This document shows, one piece after another, positions 21,991-31,960 of a stretch of DNA of 64,000 nucleotides. A program made the translations under genes and the position numbers. The stretch spans positions 372,001 through 436,000 of the forward strand of contig JAYKKR010000023.1 of NCBI GenBank assembly GCA_036971615.1, written 5' to 3'. Source of the DNA: Amyloporia xantha (lineage: Eukaryota > Basidiomycota > Agaricomycetes > Polyporales > Adustoporiaceae). A model generated the notes under the pieces. It worked only from the letters and a program-made list of their open reading frames with translations. It was not told where the DNA came from and did not search any database. Positions within the stretch are counted from its first letter, which is position 1; each line of letters starts with the position of its first letter.

Positions 21991-23400
21991 CCCGAGGCGG
22001 CCGGAAGGAATGGACGAAAGGCAGTTCACCTCGTTCGTCCGTTACGCCAGCAAGTTCTTTGTCAAAGGGGGGAGGCTCTGGAAGAAAGATAAAGGAGGGA
22101 AGCACAAGGTGGTGGTGGAGAAAGGGAAGCGGTACGGCCTGATGAAAGAGGCGCACGATTCCCTCGGGCACAAAGGGATCTTCACGGTGCGCGCCCGGCT
22201 CCTCGAACGATTCTGGTGGGTTAGTCTCGATCACGACGTAAAATGGTACGTGGGAAGCTGCCATGAGTGTCAGCTCCGCAAGGCGCACAAGTACCACATC
22301 CCACCGACGGTACCTATGCCGGGGGGGCTGTTTTCGAAAGTGCACATGGATTCGATGCACATGCCAACAGCATACGGGTACACGCATATCGTCCAAGCGC
22401 GTTGTTCCCTGTCGTCTTACCCAGAATGGCGGATGCTGCGGAAGGAGACAGGAGTGACGATTGGAAACTTCATCTACGAGGAGCTGCTGTGTCGGTGGGG
22501 AGCGGTGGAGGAGATTGTTACGGATAACGGGACACCGTTTGTCGCGGCGTTGGAACACCTGCGGGAACGGTACAAAATCAACCATATTCGAATCTCAGCG
22601 TACAACTCACAGGCGAACGGGATCGTGGAACGGAGGCACCGGGACGTACGGGAAGCAGCGGTTAAGCTCTGTGGAGGGAACGAGAAGGGGTGGCCTAAGG
22701 TGATGCATGCTGTGTTTTGGGCGGAACGGGTGACGATTCAGAAATCGACGGGCACTTCGCCCTTCTTTATCGCGCACGGGATCGAGCCAGTTTTCCCTTT
22801 CGACCTGGCGGAAGCTACTTACTTGGTGCCGCCCGACCGGAAGGAGATCAGCGAGGCGGACCTACTTGAAATCCGGGGGCGGCAACTGCTCAAACGAACG
22901 GAGGATTTGCGGGACGTACGGCGGAGGGTGCTAGCGGCTCGATACGCGTCGGTCAAGGATTTTGAGCGGCGGTTCGCGCGGACAATCAAGGATTTTGTGT
23001 TTACGGCGGGGGATCTGGTGCTGGTGCGGAACTCACAAATTGAGACGGAACATAGCAGGAAGTCAAAACCCCGGTATTTCGGGCCTATGGTTGTCATACG
23101 GCGTACAAAAGGAGGAGCCTACATACTCGCGGAACTAACAGGAGCGGTGTCGAGACTACGGTGCGCGGCGTTCCGTGTGGTACCGTATAAGGCGCGAAAG
23201 GAGGTTGCACTAGACGTGCGCAAGATCGTCGAAGAAGCGGAAGAAGCGCAAAGGGGGTATTGGACGAAATGGAAGCGGGGGAGGAAGATGTGGGTCGGGA
23301 CAGTGAGCAAAAGAATTATGGGGAGGAAACGGAAGGGGAAGGATCGAGCGGGGAGGAAGGATCGGACGACGGGGGGGAAGAGTAGGGAACGGGAGGAGGG
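21893..23400 (+). CDS. E2 integrase
   Basis: H2C2 zinc-binding region (HDSLGHKGIF ... CHEC, about 22155-22275). The catalytic core has MDSMHMP (about 22347), VTDNGTPF (about 22518) and GIVERRHRD (about 22620), giving the D,D,E triad. A GPY/F-like module RYFGPMVVIRR is near 23072. After about 23250 the long frame reads basic Arg/Gly-rich sequence that is the shadow of antisense gene B. A one-base shift there would instead give an acidic tail like that of E1 (DEMEAGEEDVGRDSEQ, stop near 23398), which I consider the likelier C-terminus. Confidence 0.88.
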
Positions 23401-24116
23401 TCGGGGGAAGGGAAGCGGGCTTCCAGGGCGAGGACGCGGCGGAGAAGGGACTGGATTACGGTGTTGTGGGTGGAGAGGGAGAAGGCGGCGCGGTCGAATC
23501 CGTGGGCGACCTGGTCTTGGAGGATACGCAAGGCAGACGAGGAATCCCGGGCGCGCGCGTGGACCTCGGCACGAAGGAGGGACATGGACGTACCCAGCGC
23601 GGAAGAAAGGGCCGTGTCTTGGAGAGACAAACGGTGATCTACTTCCGCGAGGATCTCGAGGGCGCGGGCAATGACGTCAGAGCGCAGCGGGTCCATTTGC
23701 ACTTGAAGGATCTGAGCGAGGGCGGGTTCGAGTTGGTCGATGCGCGCTTGGAGTTGGACGTTTTGGAGTTCCTAACGCGGTGAGGCGGATGGGGACTGGC
23801 GGCGGATGCGGTAGGTAACGCAGGCGGAAGGAGTCCACCACAGCGCGGCGGGCAAGGACATCGATCCCGGGGACGGGCTCCGACGGGGACGAAGGGTCGT
23901 AGTCCTCCGGAAGCGTGGAATGAAGGATGGCCTAGGCGGGGGTTCGAGGACAACGTATAGTGTGGGCGGAAGGGGGAGCACGTACCTCGGCGGTGTCTAC
24001 GGCGTGGACCCACGCGATGCGTGCGGCCGGATCGGAGGGGATGGGGTTGTCACAGAGGACTTGCAGGTACCTTTCGCGGGCCTCCTCAGGGGAAAACACC
24101 GGGGCGTCGCGCTCAT
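23316..24116 (-). CDS. Antisense gene B, E2 copy (coiled-coil protein)
   Basis: Runs opposite to pol and overlaps its 3' end. The likely ATG at 24116 is followed by a one-base problem in a C-run before VFSPEEARERYLQVLCDNP. The segment PSDPAARIAWVHAVDTAE precedes a predicted 53-bp GTACGT...CCTAG intron. The downstream part is long and heptad-like (LELQNVQLQARIDQLEPALAQ onward, to LLRRVLALEARF), ending in a Pro/Ser-rich tail, stop at 23316. Function unknown; the N-terminal segment resembles those of genes A and C. An alternative upstream start at 24300 keeps the frame without the shift. Confidence 0.6.
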
Positions 24117-24438
24117 GAGACGGGGTACGAAGATAGAGGGGCGAGGGAAAGAAACTCAGTGAGATCGGGGATGGGCGGCGGTAGTTATACCGAGGGGCGC
24201 AACACGCGCTTGCCGCGAGGCGGCTTCTACGAAGAACGCGATGGGGCACGCGGCAGGGGCACACGGGGCGGAAGGGGCTGCGGGACGAGTAAACTGACAT
24301 GCATTGATTTTAGCCGATCAACGGCGGGGGCGGCGCGTACATACAAGATCGACGGCATACAACGGCAGACGGACGACTACGTCAACTACGAGATAAAAGT
24401 ACATTTCGTACACTACGCGAACCCAGGGGAGGCCCGCG

Positions 24439-26217
24439 CTACGTTTCGCGTCCTTTCCCTTTGGACGCCCCGGTGAGGTCTAACATGTCCTCGTCGGTGG
24501 GCGACAGCGGCGGCAGCGTAGGGGAGTCGAGCTCAGCGGCCAGGAGCTCAGCCACGGCGTCGTCGCTGTCGGGAGCCGGATGAGGAGCGGGGCCGCTAGA
24601 GGACCCTTCGATGAAGTCGGGGGCAGGGCTGTCGGAGCGAGCGGGGTCGAGCGTGTTGTCGGGGTAGTCAGCGATCCCGAATTGCTCTGCGTACCCGAGG
24701 TCCCGCGCTCGATCGGCCATCTGGAAAAGGAAGTCGGTGGTGGCCGCTAACCGAGCGACGAGCCACATCTCGAGCTCGGTCTGCGGCTCGCACGGCGGCT
24801 CTGCGGCGACGTCCAGGAGGTCGAGGTTGCGAGGACGGCGAATGACGACGGGAGGGGATGGAGCGGAAGGGGAGAAAAGGCGGGAAGGAGACTTGAGGGC
24901 ACCCATGGAGGAGATCGGGCGGTCGGGGGTCCCGGGAAGGAACAACGGTTCCTCAGCGGCTGGAAGGATCTCGAACGGGGGTACGGATGGACGCGGAGGG
25001 GGAGTGACGGGCGTGGCTGCAGGGGCGGCGGCGGGTGGACGGATAGTGGTGGCGCGCGGACGGGGCGGGATGAGGACGACGGGACGGGCGCGGTTGGTGA
25101 GCGGGAATTCGGGAGGGTATGGCGGCTCGTCGTCGTCCTCGTCAGATTGCGGGCCGACGAACTCGATGTGCTCTGGGGAAGTGCGATGAAACGTACCTGC
25201 GGGAGGAAGAGCGGGGGAAGGACTTACGATTGGCGGGGATCGTCGCGGATGGTGCACTTCGCCCGCGCGATCATGCACGACTCGCAAACATGGCGGCGAG
25301 TGCCGTCTCCCGCGCAGCGATACCCCTTCTTGGTGCAGTACGCGCACGGGGGGTGGTTGAGGTATACGATGGGACCTCGCCGATCGCGGTTCGGGCGATC
25401 AGCGAGAGTCTTTTGGCATTGGCGGCGGTGGCGAGGCGAGGGGGAACCTTGATAGAGAGGCGGGGGCCTTGGGAGGTTTCGGGGCGGCCGTTCTACCTTT
25501 CGTCTGCCGCTTCTTCCCACCCACGGTGCGCGGGGCGGCGGGGACGGCGGGGCGAGGTCGGACGAGGGTTCTACTTCATCTTCGCCTTCGTCATCGTCCA
25601 ACTCCACGGTCGACGGCGTTAGCGGCACGCTTCCGCCTGAAGAGGCGTTGCGACTTACTTCATCCGTTTCTGACGGGGAGGTGTAGCGGGACCCCGAGGC
25701 GGACGTATCGGCGTCGGTGGGAGGGAATGGGGCTGGGGGCCATAGGTTGTGGAGGGTGCGCGAGTGGCGATTCCAGGTGAAGTTTTGAGTGCCGGCGAGG
25801 AAGGTGGCGCTGTGGGCGGGAGAGAGGCGCTGCAGGAGGGAGTCGTAGTACTGATCCGCGACGGGGAATTCGTCGCGGTAGGCCATGAGTCGGCCGCGCG
25901 TGGCTGCGAGCCAGGTTTGCAGCTCCAGGGCCGGGGCACTGCGCGGCGTGGTTTCGTGGCTGGCCACTGCGTGGGCCGCCGCCAGCGCCACCTAGCAGGA
26001 ACGTCAAGGTTAGGGAGCGACGGCGCGGCGGGAATCGCGAACGAGCCACTTACCCAGGCCTGGCCCAAGGAGTTCACCCACCGTAGCCACTCCTGTAGGT
26101 CCCGCGGCGAGGGTCGTCGCCGAGCTCTGGTTCCGCGCCGCGTAGCGTGTCGAGGCGCTGTTCGATGATAGGGAGGGAGCGGCGAGCAGCGGCGGGGTTG
26201 GTGAGGTCGACGGACAT
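24439..26217 (-). CDS. Antisense gene A, E2 copy (six-cysteine cluster protein)
   Basis: ATG at 26217 (MSVDLTNPAAARR). The N-terminal segment ends at LRWVNSLGQAW, followed by a predicted 62-bp intron with CTAAC branch site. Then come about 190 residues with LELQTWLAATRGRLMAYRDEF and an acidic DDDEGEDEVEP linker. The cysteine cluster C-X2-C-X6-C-X9-C-X2-C-X6-C (about 25249-25345) has the spacing of fungal Zn(II)2Cys6 domains, and is followed by a Pro-rich region and a C-terminal DEDMLDLTG tail. One base is missing near 26115 and one in a C-run at about 25242 relative to E3. Nuclear DNA binding is an inference from spacing; the function is unknown. Confidence 0.62.
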
Positions 26218-26514
26218 GGTTGTGGAGGGAGCGAGTCGAGGTCGGGAAGGGAGAGTGGGGGGTAAAGGGCGAGGTCGGAGGGGAAGGGAGGACGTTAGGG
26301 ATGAACCAGCGGGTGCCGTTTCCCTCGTTTGGCAGCCTCTGTGGGAGCAGCGGGATGCGCGGCAGGAGCGCCTCGAGGTGGGCGCGTGCCCCAGCGCTAT
26401 CGATCTTGACGCGATCGCGGCCCGATCGCGTGCATCTGCGATGATCGGACGACCTGAAGGCTCGGGGATTTGCTCGGGGATTAGGACGGCGGACCGACCG
26501 AGGACGGTCGGAAT

Positions 26515-26529
26515 TTAAGTGGGTAGGGG
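26515..26529 (+). other. E2 polypurine tract candidate
   Basis: Purine-rich AAGTGGGTAGGGG directly before the 3' LTR start. Confidence 0.5.
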
Positions 26530-28019
26530 TGTAAGGAATGGGTACGCGCTACCCTATGAACGGACGGTAGGGCAGGACGAGACAGTGGAACGAAGGAGAG
26601 GTGGTCACGCGGGACAAGGGAGCTCGGCGGAAGCAAGCATGGCATTCGAATGGAACGACTACGGGACGGAACGACTACAGGACGGAACGCTAATCTACGG
26701 TCGACAAGTCGATGGGAGCGTCGGGCCCTTCCCCGCCGACGTCAGAGAACGAGCGGTGGCGCGGGGGACGATAAATAGTCTCCCGGTGGTAACGGAAATC
26801 CTCCTCCGCAGGGGTACGGGCCCGCGAGGGACCTCCCTCCCGACGTCCTCCCCTCCCTCCCAGAGCATGAGCGGCGACACGGATCGAGTGCTCTAAGTCT
26901 TCGAACGCCCGCGGATAGGGACGCATACGGTCCAAAGTGTCCGAGAACTGGCGGGCAATAAGTTCGAGCCGTTCCAAAGCCTCATCGGTACGTTCCTCGG
27001 TGACGCGGGGAGGGGTCCAGAAGGCCTCTTCCGTGTACAACGGGAGGGGAGGCGGAGTGCCAGCTTCGTCCCGCTGCGCATTAGAGCGGACCTCGTCGGG
27101 GCTCCAGGCGATCCCAGGATAAGGGACTGCACCGCGATGGCTCAGGGAGGAGCGGAAGATCGAGTCGATGTAGTGGACGAGCTCGCGGAGGGTGACGAAG
27201 GCAGTGAGCGGAGGGAGCGTGAGGTTCCCCGCGGCTATGGCTTGGGCTCGAGCCTCATAGGCAAGGCGCTGCGGGACGGGGACGTGAGGGGAAGGGAAGA
27301 GAAGTGAAAGAGAAGGTGGACAAACCAGGAGCCAGCGCACTCCGTGCGCCCAGGCAAGCCAAGCAGCCGGATCGGAAGGGCGGAATGAAGGCTCCACAAC
27401 GCATTCAGCGCGAAGCACGTCTACGAGGAGGAGGTAGCGGCGGACGTGGAGGGAACCGATGGGGTCGGTGGGTTCGGCAGGCTCAGACATGGCGAATGAG
27501 GCGAAGGGAGGGAAGAGCGCGGAAGGAGGATAAGTAAGTCAGGGGAAGAGTCGGAGGGGAGGCAGCGGGAGGTAGCGGGAGGAAGCGGGAGGGAAAGTGA
27601 CGTGGCAGCGCACGCGGGACGAGGTATATATGAGGAAGGGGGACGAGGCGGAAGGGGCATCTACCATCTGGTACGAGCTGCGACTGGGACTTTGATTTTC
27701 ACGCGACCGGGTTTTATTGCTCAGCGGAGCTACACTGCGTTTTACTTCTACGAGAGGGCGAGCAAGCGGCTTGACCCATTTTACTGCGATTCGGGATATC
27801 TACTGCGTACTTAGGACTGCGACTGCGACTTGACTGGGATAGCACACATAGAGCATCCCCCATATACCTACGAGTCTCTAGCTCAATCAATTCTTTTCTC
27901 TCTTGCTCATCCTCCGTGCCAGACGCTGCGAACGTCTTCACTCCCCTTCCCCTTCGACTCATTGATCTGTTCCTTCCAGGTGTGCTTATCGCACAGCGGG
28001 AGGAGCACCAAGCCTTACA
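26530..28019 (+). repeat. E2 3' LTR
   Basis: 1,490 bp, TGTAAGG...CCTTACA; TATATAT at 27625-27631. Differs from the 5' LTR by a few one-base indels, so E2 is young. Confidence 0.95.
26690..27490 (-). CDS. Antisense LTR gene C, E2 right copy (intact frame)
   Basis: On minus, ATG at 27490 (MSEPAEPTDPIGSLHVRRYL). The SDPAAWLAWAHGVRWLL segment ends at a predicted 57-bp intron (27269-27325; GTTTGT...CGCAG, CTCAC branch). It then continues RLAYEARAQAIAAGN, LRELVHYIDSIFRSSL and a Glu/Arg-rich helix (LERLELIARQFSDTLDRM) to a stop at 26690. The frame is also open through the intron in this copy. The other three LTRs carry a one-base difference inside the intron, which splicing would make harmless. No known family recognised. 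The whole gene fits inside the LTR, so each element carries two copies. Confidence 0.62.
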   Translation of the reverse strand: MSEPAEPTDPIGSLHVRRYLLLVDVLRAECVVEPSFRPSDPAAWLAWAHGVRWLLVCPPSLSLLFPSPHVPVPQRLAYEARAQAIAAGNLTLPPLTAFVTLRELVHYIDSIFRSSLSHRGAVPYPGIAWSPDEVRSNAQRDEAGTPPPLPLYTEEAFWTPPRVTEERTDEALERLELIARQFSDTLDRMRPYPRAFEDLEHSIRVAAHALGGRGGRREGGPSRARTPAEEDFRYHRETIYRPPRHRSFSDVGGEGPDAPIDLSTVD

Positions 28020-28159
28020 TCGGTAACATTATTGTAAGATAGCAAAGCTTCGTATTCTTCAAGGAATTCTTTTATATAAGAAGACTGTCCTTTGAAGGTC
28101 CTAGGTGCTGACTTCGAGCCCCGTATGGGCATATCATGGACTGATCGTGCTGCTGCCAT
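28020..28159 (-). CDS. E1 gag, 5' part cut off by E2
   Basis: The first in-frame ATG is at 28159. A second Met opens MPIRGSKSAP, matching MPVRGAKTAP of E2/E3, then FKGQSSYIKEFLEEYEALL. The frame stays open upstream to about 28490 with Ser/Thr/Pro-rich codons but no ATG, so translation may start at 28159 or at a non-AUG codon. It continues at 15632 after removal of E2. Confidence 0.8.
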
Positions 28160-28523
28160 GTTTCTTATCGTCTGGGGTGTGCTGGTACTACTGGATAAAA
28201 CTGAAGTACTGGGTACTGTGGTGGGTACTGGTACTGAACTGGATGTTGTGACTGGTGCTGTTGGTGCTGATACTGAGGTTGTACTGGGTAAAACACTGGG
28301 TAATAAACTACCTGATGGGGTGTTACTACTTGGCGAGTGCTGACTTGGTGGTGAATTGGAATTACTGGAAGGAGTAACAGAGGATACTGAGGATATCTCT
28401 GTTGATAAAGTAGATGGTGAGTCTCCACTGGAGTGCGACAGCTTGTCTGTGGCAATACGTATGTAGTGGAGGGATACAGTTTGGAAATGGAGTAGATTTA
28501 GAATAAACTAATTTCCAATTCTA

Positions 28524-28542
28524 CCCCTCGCGGTGGGCTCCA
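28524..28542 (-). other. E1 primer binding site
   Basis: Reading minus, TGGAGCCCACCGCGAGGGG begins four bases inside the 5' LTR. The identical 19-mer is found at the same place in E2, E3 and E4. Complementarity to a host tRNA 3' end is inferred from the TGG start; I could not fit it to a specific tRNA. Confidence 0.8.
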
Positions 28543-28546
28543 ACTT

Positions 28547-29589
28547 TGACGTGCGAAAGAGTGACTATATAAAATAATCACAATTTCCTGAGATAACCGG
28601 TCCTGATCCAAGACGGGTAGTTTTCTCAGTTGTTCTTGTAGAATATTAGAATATGTTTGTTGTTTTGAGTGGATTAGAGTGACTTTAATCAAAAAGCCAA
28701 AGCAGTGTTAAATGTGGACAAGCCTTCTTGACTTTCACACAGTAGATCACACTTAGAGAGTAATAGTAACTTTATTCAGCTGTACAGACTTATGTACCTA
28801 GGCTGAAACTTAGAGCAGAGTGACCTCAAGGGCAAAGGTCAAGAGGTGATCTCAGGGGGGGAAAAAAATGAGATGCTCTCTGCTCTGAAGTGGGCCTTTA
28901 TATACTAAAAGTGTGGGAATTTTTAGACAATAGAAAACCTCTAACAATAAAGTAGAGTACAATAGGATTTACTAATTTTGGACTTCAATGAGCTACTGAA
29001 ATCCTTTAGTACGCCCCAAAATATGGAAACAATGGAAATAAAAGATATTGTAGTACATATATGGTAGCTATATAATAGACCGTATGTCCTTCCCAATTCT
29101 CTCCTCAATAGGCTTTTATCCTTCATTGTCCTAGGATTCTTTTGTTCTTAGTTGCCTAACTAGGTGAGTAATAGCCAAGGTATCCCATTGTTGTGCTGTA
29201 TTTGGAAGTACACCGGACTTGAGACAATTGTAAGTGACTTCCAAACTGTCGGGTCCAAGTTTGCTACCTGATTTGGAAGGCATATATAATTTGATATAAG
29301 AATTACAAGTAAGGAACGTATTAGACTTTGTGTCCAGTCGCCTTAGATGGCTCCGCTAATATTAATGACGGGTAACTTCGGTTGCTCTTCTTCATCCAAT
29401 TCAACCGTCTCTTGAGATACTCCAGCGCACCATAAATCCATCTCCAATTCTTCCACTCGCGACCTCCTTTCCTTCTTGATAATGCGCCTGGGAGATGTAT
29501 TAGTCCATGTTTGACTGGTGGATTATTCCCTCAACTCCGACCCAGCACGGCCCATGAGTTGTTTTATTAAACAACATGCGTGCAGGTCA
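28547..29589 (-). repeat. E1 5' LTR
   Basis: 1,043 bp with TGAC...GTCA ends; upstream LTR of the minus-oriented element. Nearly identical to 6033-7072, which indicates a young insertion. Confidence 0.95.
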
Positions 29590-29593
29590 ATTG
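29590..29593. repeat. E1 target-site duplication (right)
   Basis: ATTG directly after the right LTR; partner of 6029-6032. Confidence 0.9.
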
Positions 29594-29635
29594 ACAGTGT
29601 GATAACCAATATTTACTGTCTACATTGTATGGTAC

Positions 29636-30258
29636 TCAAATATAGCCATCCCACATCATCGATTCCACCTGGCTGACAGCATCGCGAGGGGGCCGAGCAG
29701 TGAGCAGAGTTTTTATAGGCTGGTTGAGCCTGAGGATGGTGTTGGCGACATTGATGTCTTCTTCAATGCGCTTCAGCTTTTCTTGCAAAGCTGCCCCTTG
29801 CAAATGCATGATTTGGGTATCCCTTGTGCTAGGGAAGCCCTCTTCTCTGCTGTTAGCGAATGGCAAAGACATCAGGCGAGAGACATCCCTGGCGCCATCC
29901 CCGACGCCATACTCGGCGCCATCCCTGGCGCCATCCCCAACACCATCCCCGGCGCCACTCATGCTGCCATCTACACCGCCATCCGGTAGAGCAACGGGTC
30001 CTGTATTGAAATGATAGAATGAATGAGTACATCAGACTAATGGAGTGAATGAGACCATACCCGGTGAAGGAGTGGGCGGCAGGTCGAGCAAATCCCAACG
30101 CACAATGTCAGGGGAGATCTAGACACAGCACGGTTGTGGGTGGATGGCGAACGAGGGCCAGTGGACAAGGGGATGTTGATGTTTCCTCCAGGTCTTGGAG
30201 TGTGCTGTGGCGATGGCGCCAAGTCGAAATAGGGGTCAGCGAGGGAATCCAAGATAGG
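29636..30258 (-). CDS. Host gene H1, 3' part
   Basis: Ser/Pro-rich protein on minus, stop at 29636. The segment starts in SPILDSLADPYFDLAPSPQ right at the solo LTR. A predicted 60-bp GTATGG...TACAG intron lies near 29999-30058. The C-terminal part carries a repetitive GDGVGDGARDGAEYG stretch, then a coiled coil (LQEKLKRIEEDINVANTIL) and ends MMWDGYI. Upstream pieces are at 31740-31956 and 44359-44636. One frame inconsistency near 30115 may be an indel or an unseen intron. Function unknown. Confidence 0.6.
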
Positions 30259-31739
30259 TGTCACGACTTAGAGTCAAGCGACAGGGGAAGAACAAATCTA
30301 AATGGCCGAGGGCATTCGACTAGGTCTTATCAAAGCGATGACGAGCTATGCTCAAGTCTAAGGCTAGGGACAAGATAAATAAATGTAAGTAGAGGTAAGT
30401 ATGTACAGGCAAGCTTGGCTTACCTAGGGACAAGAGGTTGAAACTGAAGTCCCCAGGCAGAGGCGTACTACTTATATACTACAAGAGTTCAGGGCAGGCT
30501 ATCTACATGGTCCGTACGCAGAGTGGTCTGTGCGCAGCCTGAGTAAGCAGGCTATGAGTCATAAGTGATGTCGTGAGCGGAGCCCGGTCGGGGCCCGAGG
30601 TCAGCTGGCATCGTGCTTAAGTAAGTGTCCGTAAAGGGAAGGCGGGACGGAGTCCGTGGGAAAGGGACATGTGACCTGTAATGGTTGACGCGTCTGAGTC
30701 TATGAACAACGAACTTGCAGTGTTCGTTGATAGGTACTTGAGGCTTCTGTGCTCAGAAACGGCTCACTACGCCAGCTCTACATCTTCGATTCGACACTCA
30801 ACTCACTCGATCACCTTCGATTCTCTCCGATCATTCTCCGATTGCTTCGATCAGCTTCGATCATCTGCGATCATTTCGATTCTTCGACTCGATCTCCGAT
30901 ACCTTCGATGTTCCTACGATGCTTCGACGTGATGCTCCGGCGCTTCGACATTTCGAGACATTCCTTCGAAGAAGCCTAGCCATTTCGAGCGAACAATAGA
31001 GCAGCAGGAGAACGCATGTATCGCTTCGTGCCACTCCGAGTCCCTCGGCCATTCGATCTTCGAGCCTAATATAGAAATCAGTGACGTCATTAGACAATGC
31101 AAGCCACTCGTACTAGTGTGCCACTCCCAATTAGTCGTAGATTGTTCTGAGTAGTAGTATAAAATCTTGTCTTAGCTAGCTCTTTCCAGACAATACATTC
31201 CACCCAGTTTCCCCCTCAGTGCAGAGCTCTTAAGTCGAGTTCGTCTCAGTTCCTCTAGAGCCTCGATTACGCTCGAGTGTTCGGCTACGCTTCGATTCTA
31301 CTACGACTACGCCTACGCTTCGCTTCGATTCCCTACGACGATCCTCCGATTCTATCACGACACTCTTCGATTCTTCTACGACTTGCTTCGATTCTTCAAT
31401 ATTCCGACTGCGCTCCGATACCACGATCTTTCGAGACCTTTCGACCTTCCTTCGACATACTTCGAGTCCTTCGAGTATTCTCCGTACGCCTTCAAGACGT
31501 TGCTTTGCATTCGCCGAAACGCAGGACACCTTGCTGCTAACTCCCTCACACCTAGACCATTTCCATTACGATTCCTTTGCCCTTTTGTTCGCACCTTGTG
31601 CAGGGGTTAGGGTTTCGTAGGTCGTATCATCGTGTATAGTAGAATGGCCGTTCGAATAAGGGGGGAAAATAACGATGAGTAAAAGGAGAAAATCGTCCGT
31701 ATATAGAAAGGAGGAAACACTCAATGTCAACTTGTGACA
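30259..31739. repeat. Solo LTR, family S, long form
   Basis: 1,481 bp with TGTCACGA...TGTGACA ends and a 5-bp duplication ATAGG on both sides (30254-30258 and 31740-31744). It sits in H1 and lies in inverse orientation to 54764-55332, which lacks a 912-bp internal stretch. No internal element region is associated. Confidence 0.88.
30724..31635. repeat. 912-bp internal segment of the long solo LTR with TTCGA-rich arrays
   Basis: Absent from the short LTR at 54764. It is bordered by GTGT at 30720-30723 and 31632-31635, so it is either an insertion with a 4-bp duplication or a segment lost from the short form by recombination at GTGT. It contains two blocks (about 30783-30970 and 31255-31480) dense in degenerate TTCGATTC-type repeats, with a TATAAAAT motif near 31158 between them. 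Confidence 0.7.
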
Positions 31740-31956
31740 ATAGGTGATGTTGGAATATTGAACAGGTCTCGTGATGGCGCAGAGGGCGAGGGTGAGGGCG
31801 ACCGTGATAAGTCAAAATCAGCCCTCAACCATTGAGGGAAGGGCCGCTGAGGCTCAGGAGAGATGGGGGTGGGGGAAATCGCAAAGTCAACAGCTCTGTG
31901 TGCAGAGGGCCGCGATGGTGCAGGGGATGGTGGGCGTTCCTGGGGTGATAAATTGA
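31740..31956 (-). CDS. Host gene H1, middle part
   Basis: In-frame continuation of H1 between the solo LTR and E3. It reads Pro/Ser-rich sequence such as RPFPQWLRADFDLSRSPSP and ends NIPTSPI at the LTR. Removing the solo LTR (one ATAGG copy) and E3 (one ACGT copy) gives an unbroken frame across both sites, so H1 was intact when both landed. Confidence 0.7.
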
Positions 31957-31960
31957 ACGT
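31957..31960. repeat. E3 target-site duplication (left)
   Basis: ACGT, repeated at 44355-44358. Confidence 0.9.

Larger units (their letters stand above)
15633..28019 (+). mobile_element. E2: Ty3/Gypsy-type LTR retrotransposon with antisense genes
   Basis: 12,387 bp, inserted in E1 gag with TCGG duplications (15629-15632 and 28020-28023). LTRs are 1,490 bp with TGTAAGG...CCTTACA ends. Sense order is primer site, gag with zinc knuckle, protease, RT, RNase H, integrase. Between integrase and the 3' LTR, about 2.8 kb carries genes on the opposite strand, and each LTR carries another. GC-rich throughout. Near-identical to E3 in inverse orientation. The many frame breaks are mainly one-base homopolymer differences from E3. 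Confidence 0.95.
6033..29589 (-). mobile_element. E1: Ty3/Gypsy-type LTR retrotransposon (interrupted by E2)
   Basis: Bounded by LTRs that differ by only a few bases, with 4-bp duplications and a clean empty site in copy 2. Excluding E2, the element is about 11.2 kb. The order in the sense direction (minus) is LTR, primer binding site, gag, protease, a long extra region, RT, RNase H, integrase, an extra small frame, LTR. RNase H is followed by integrase as in Ty3/Gypsy. Gag is disrupted by E2, and RT carries two one-base frameshifts, so this copy is probably not autonomous as read. Confidence 0.95.
29590..31739. repeat. Segmental duplication, copy 1, right part
   Basis: Matches 61858-64000. 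It resumes directly after the right LTR and target duplication of E1. It holds the 3' part of host gene H1 and a solo LTR. Copy 2 reaches the window end exactly at the solo LTR terminus, so its continuation, and whether E3 is present there, cannot be seen. Confidence 0.93.

Noticed and set aside
23260..23674. Arg/Gly-rich C-terminal extension of the long integrase frame
   Set aside because: It mirrors antisense gene B on the other strand. A one-base shift gives an acidic tail like E1's, so the basic tail is probably a shadow frame.
31607..31617. GGGTTAGGGTTT resembling telomere repeat, next to an EST1-like gene region
   Set aside because: Only about one and a half units, inside an LTR; no array and no chromosome end.
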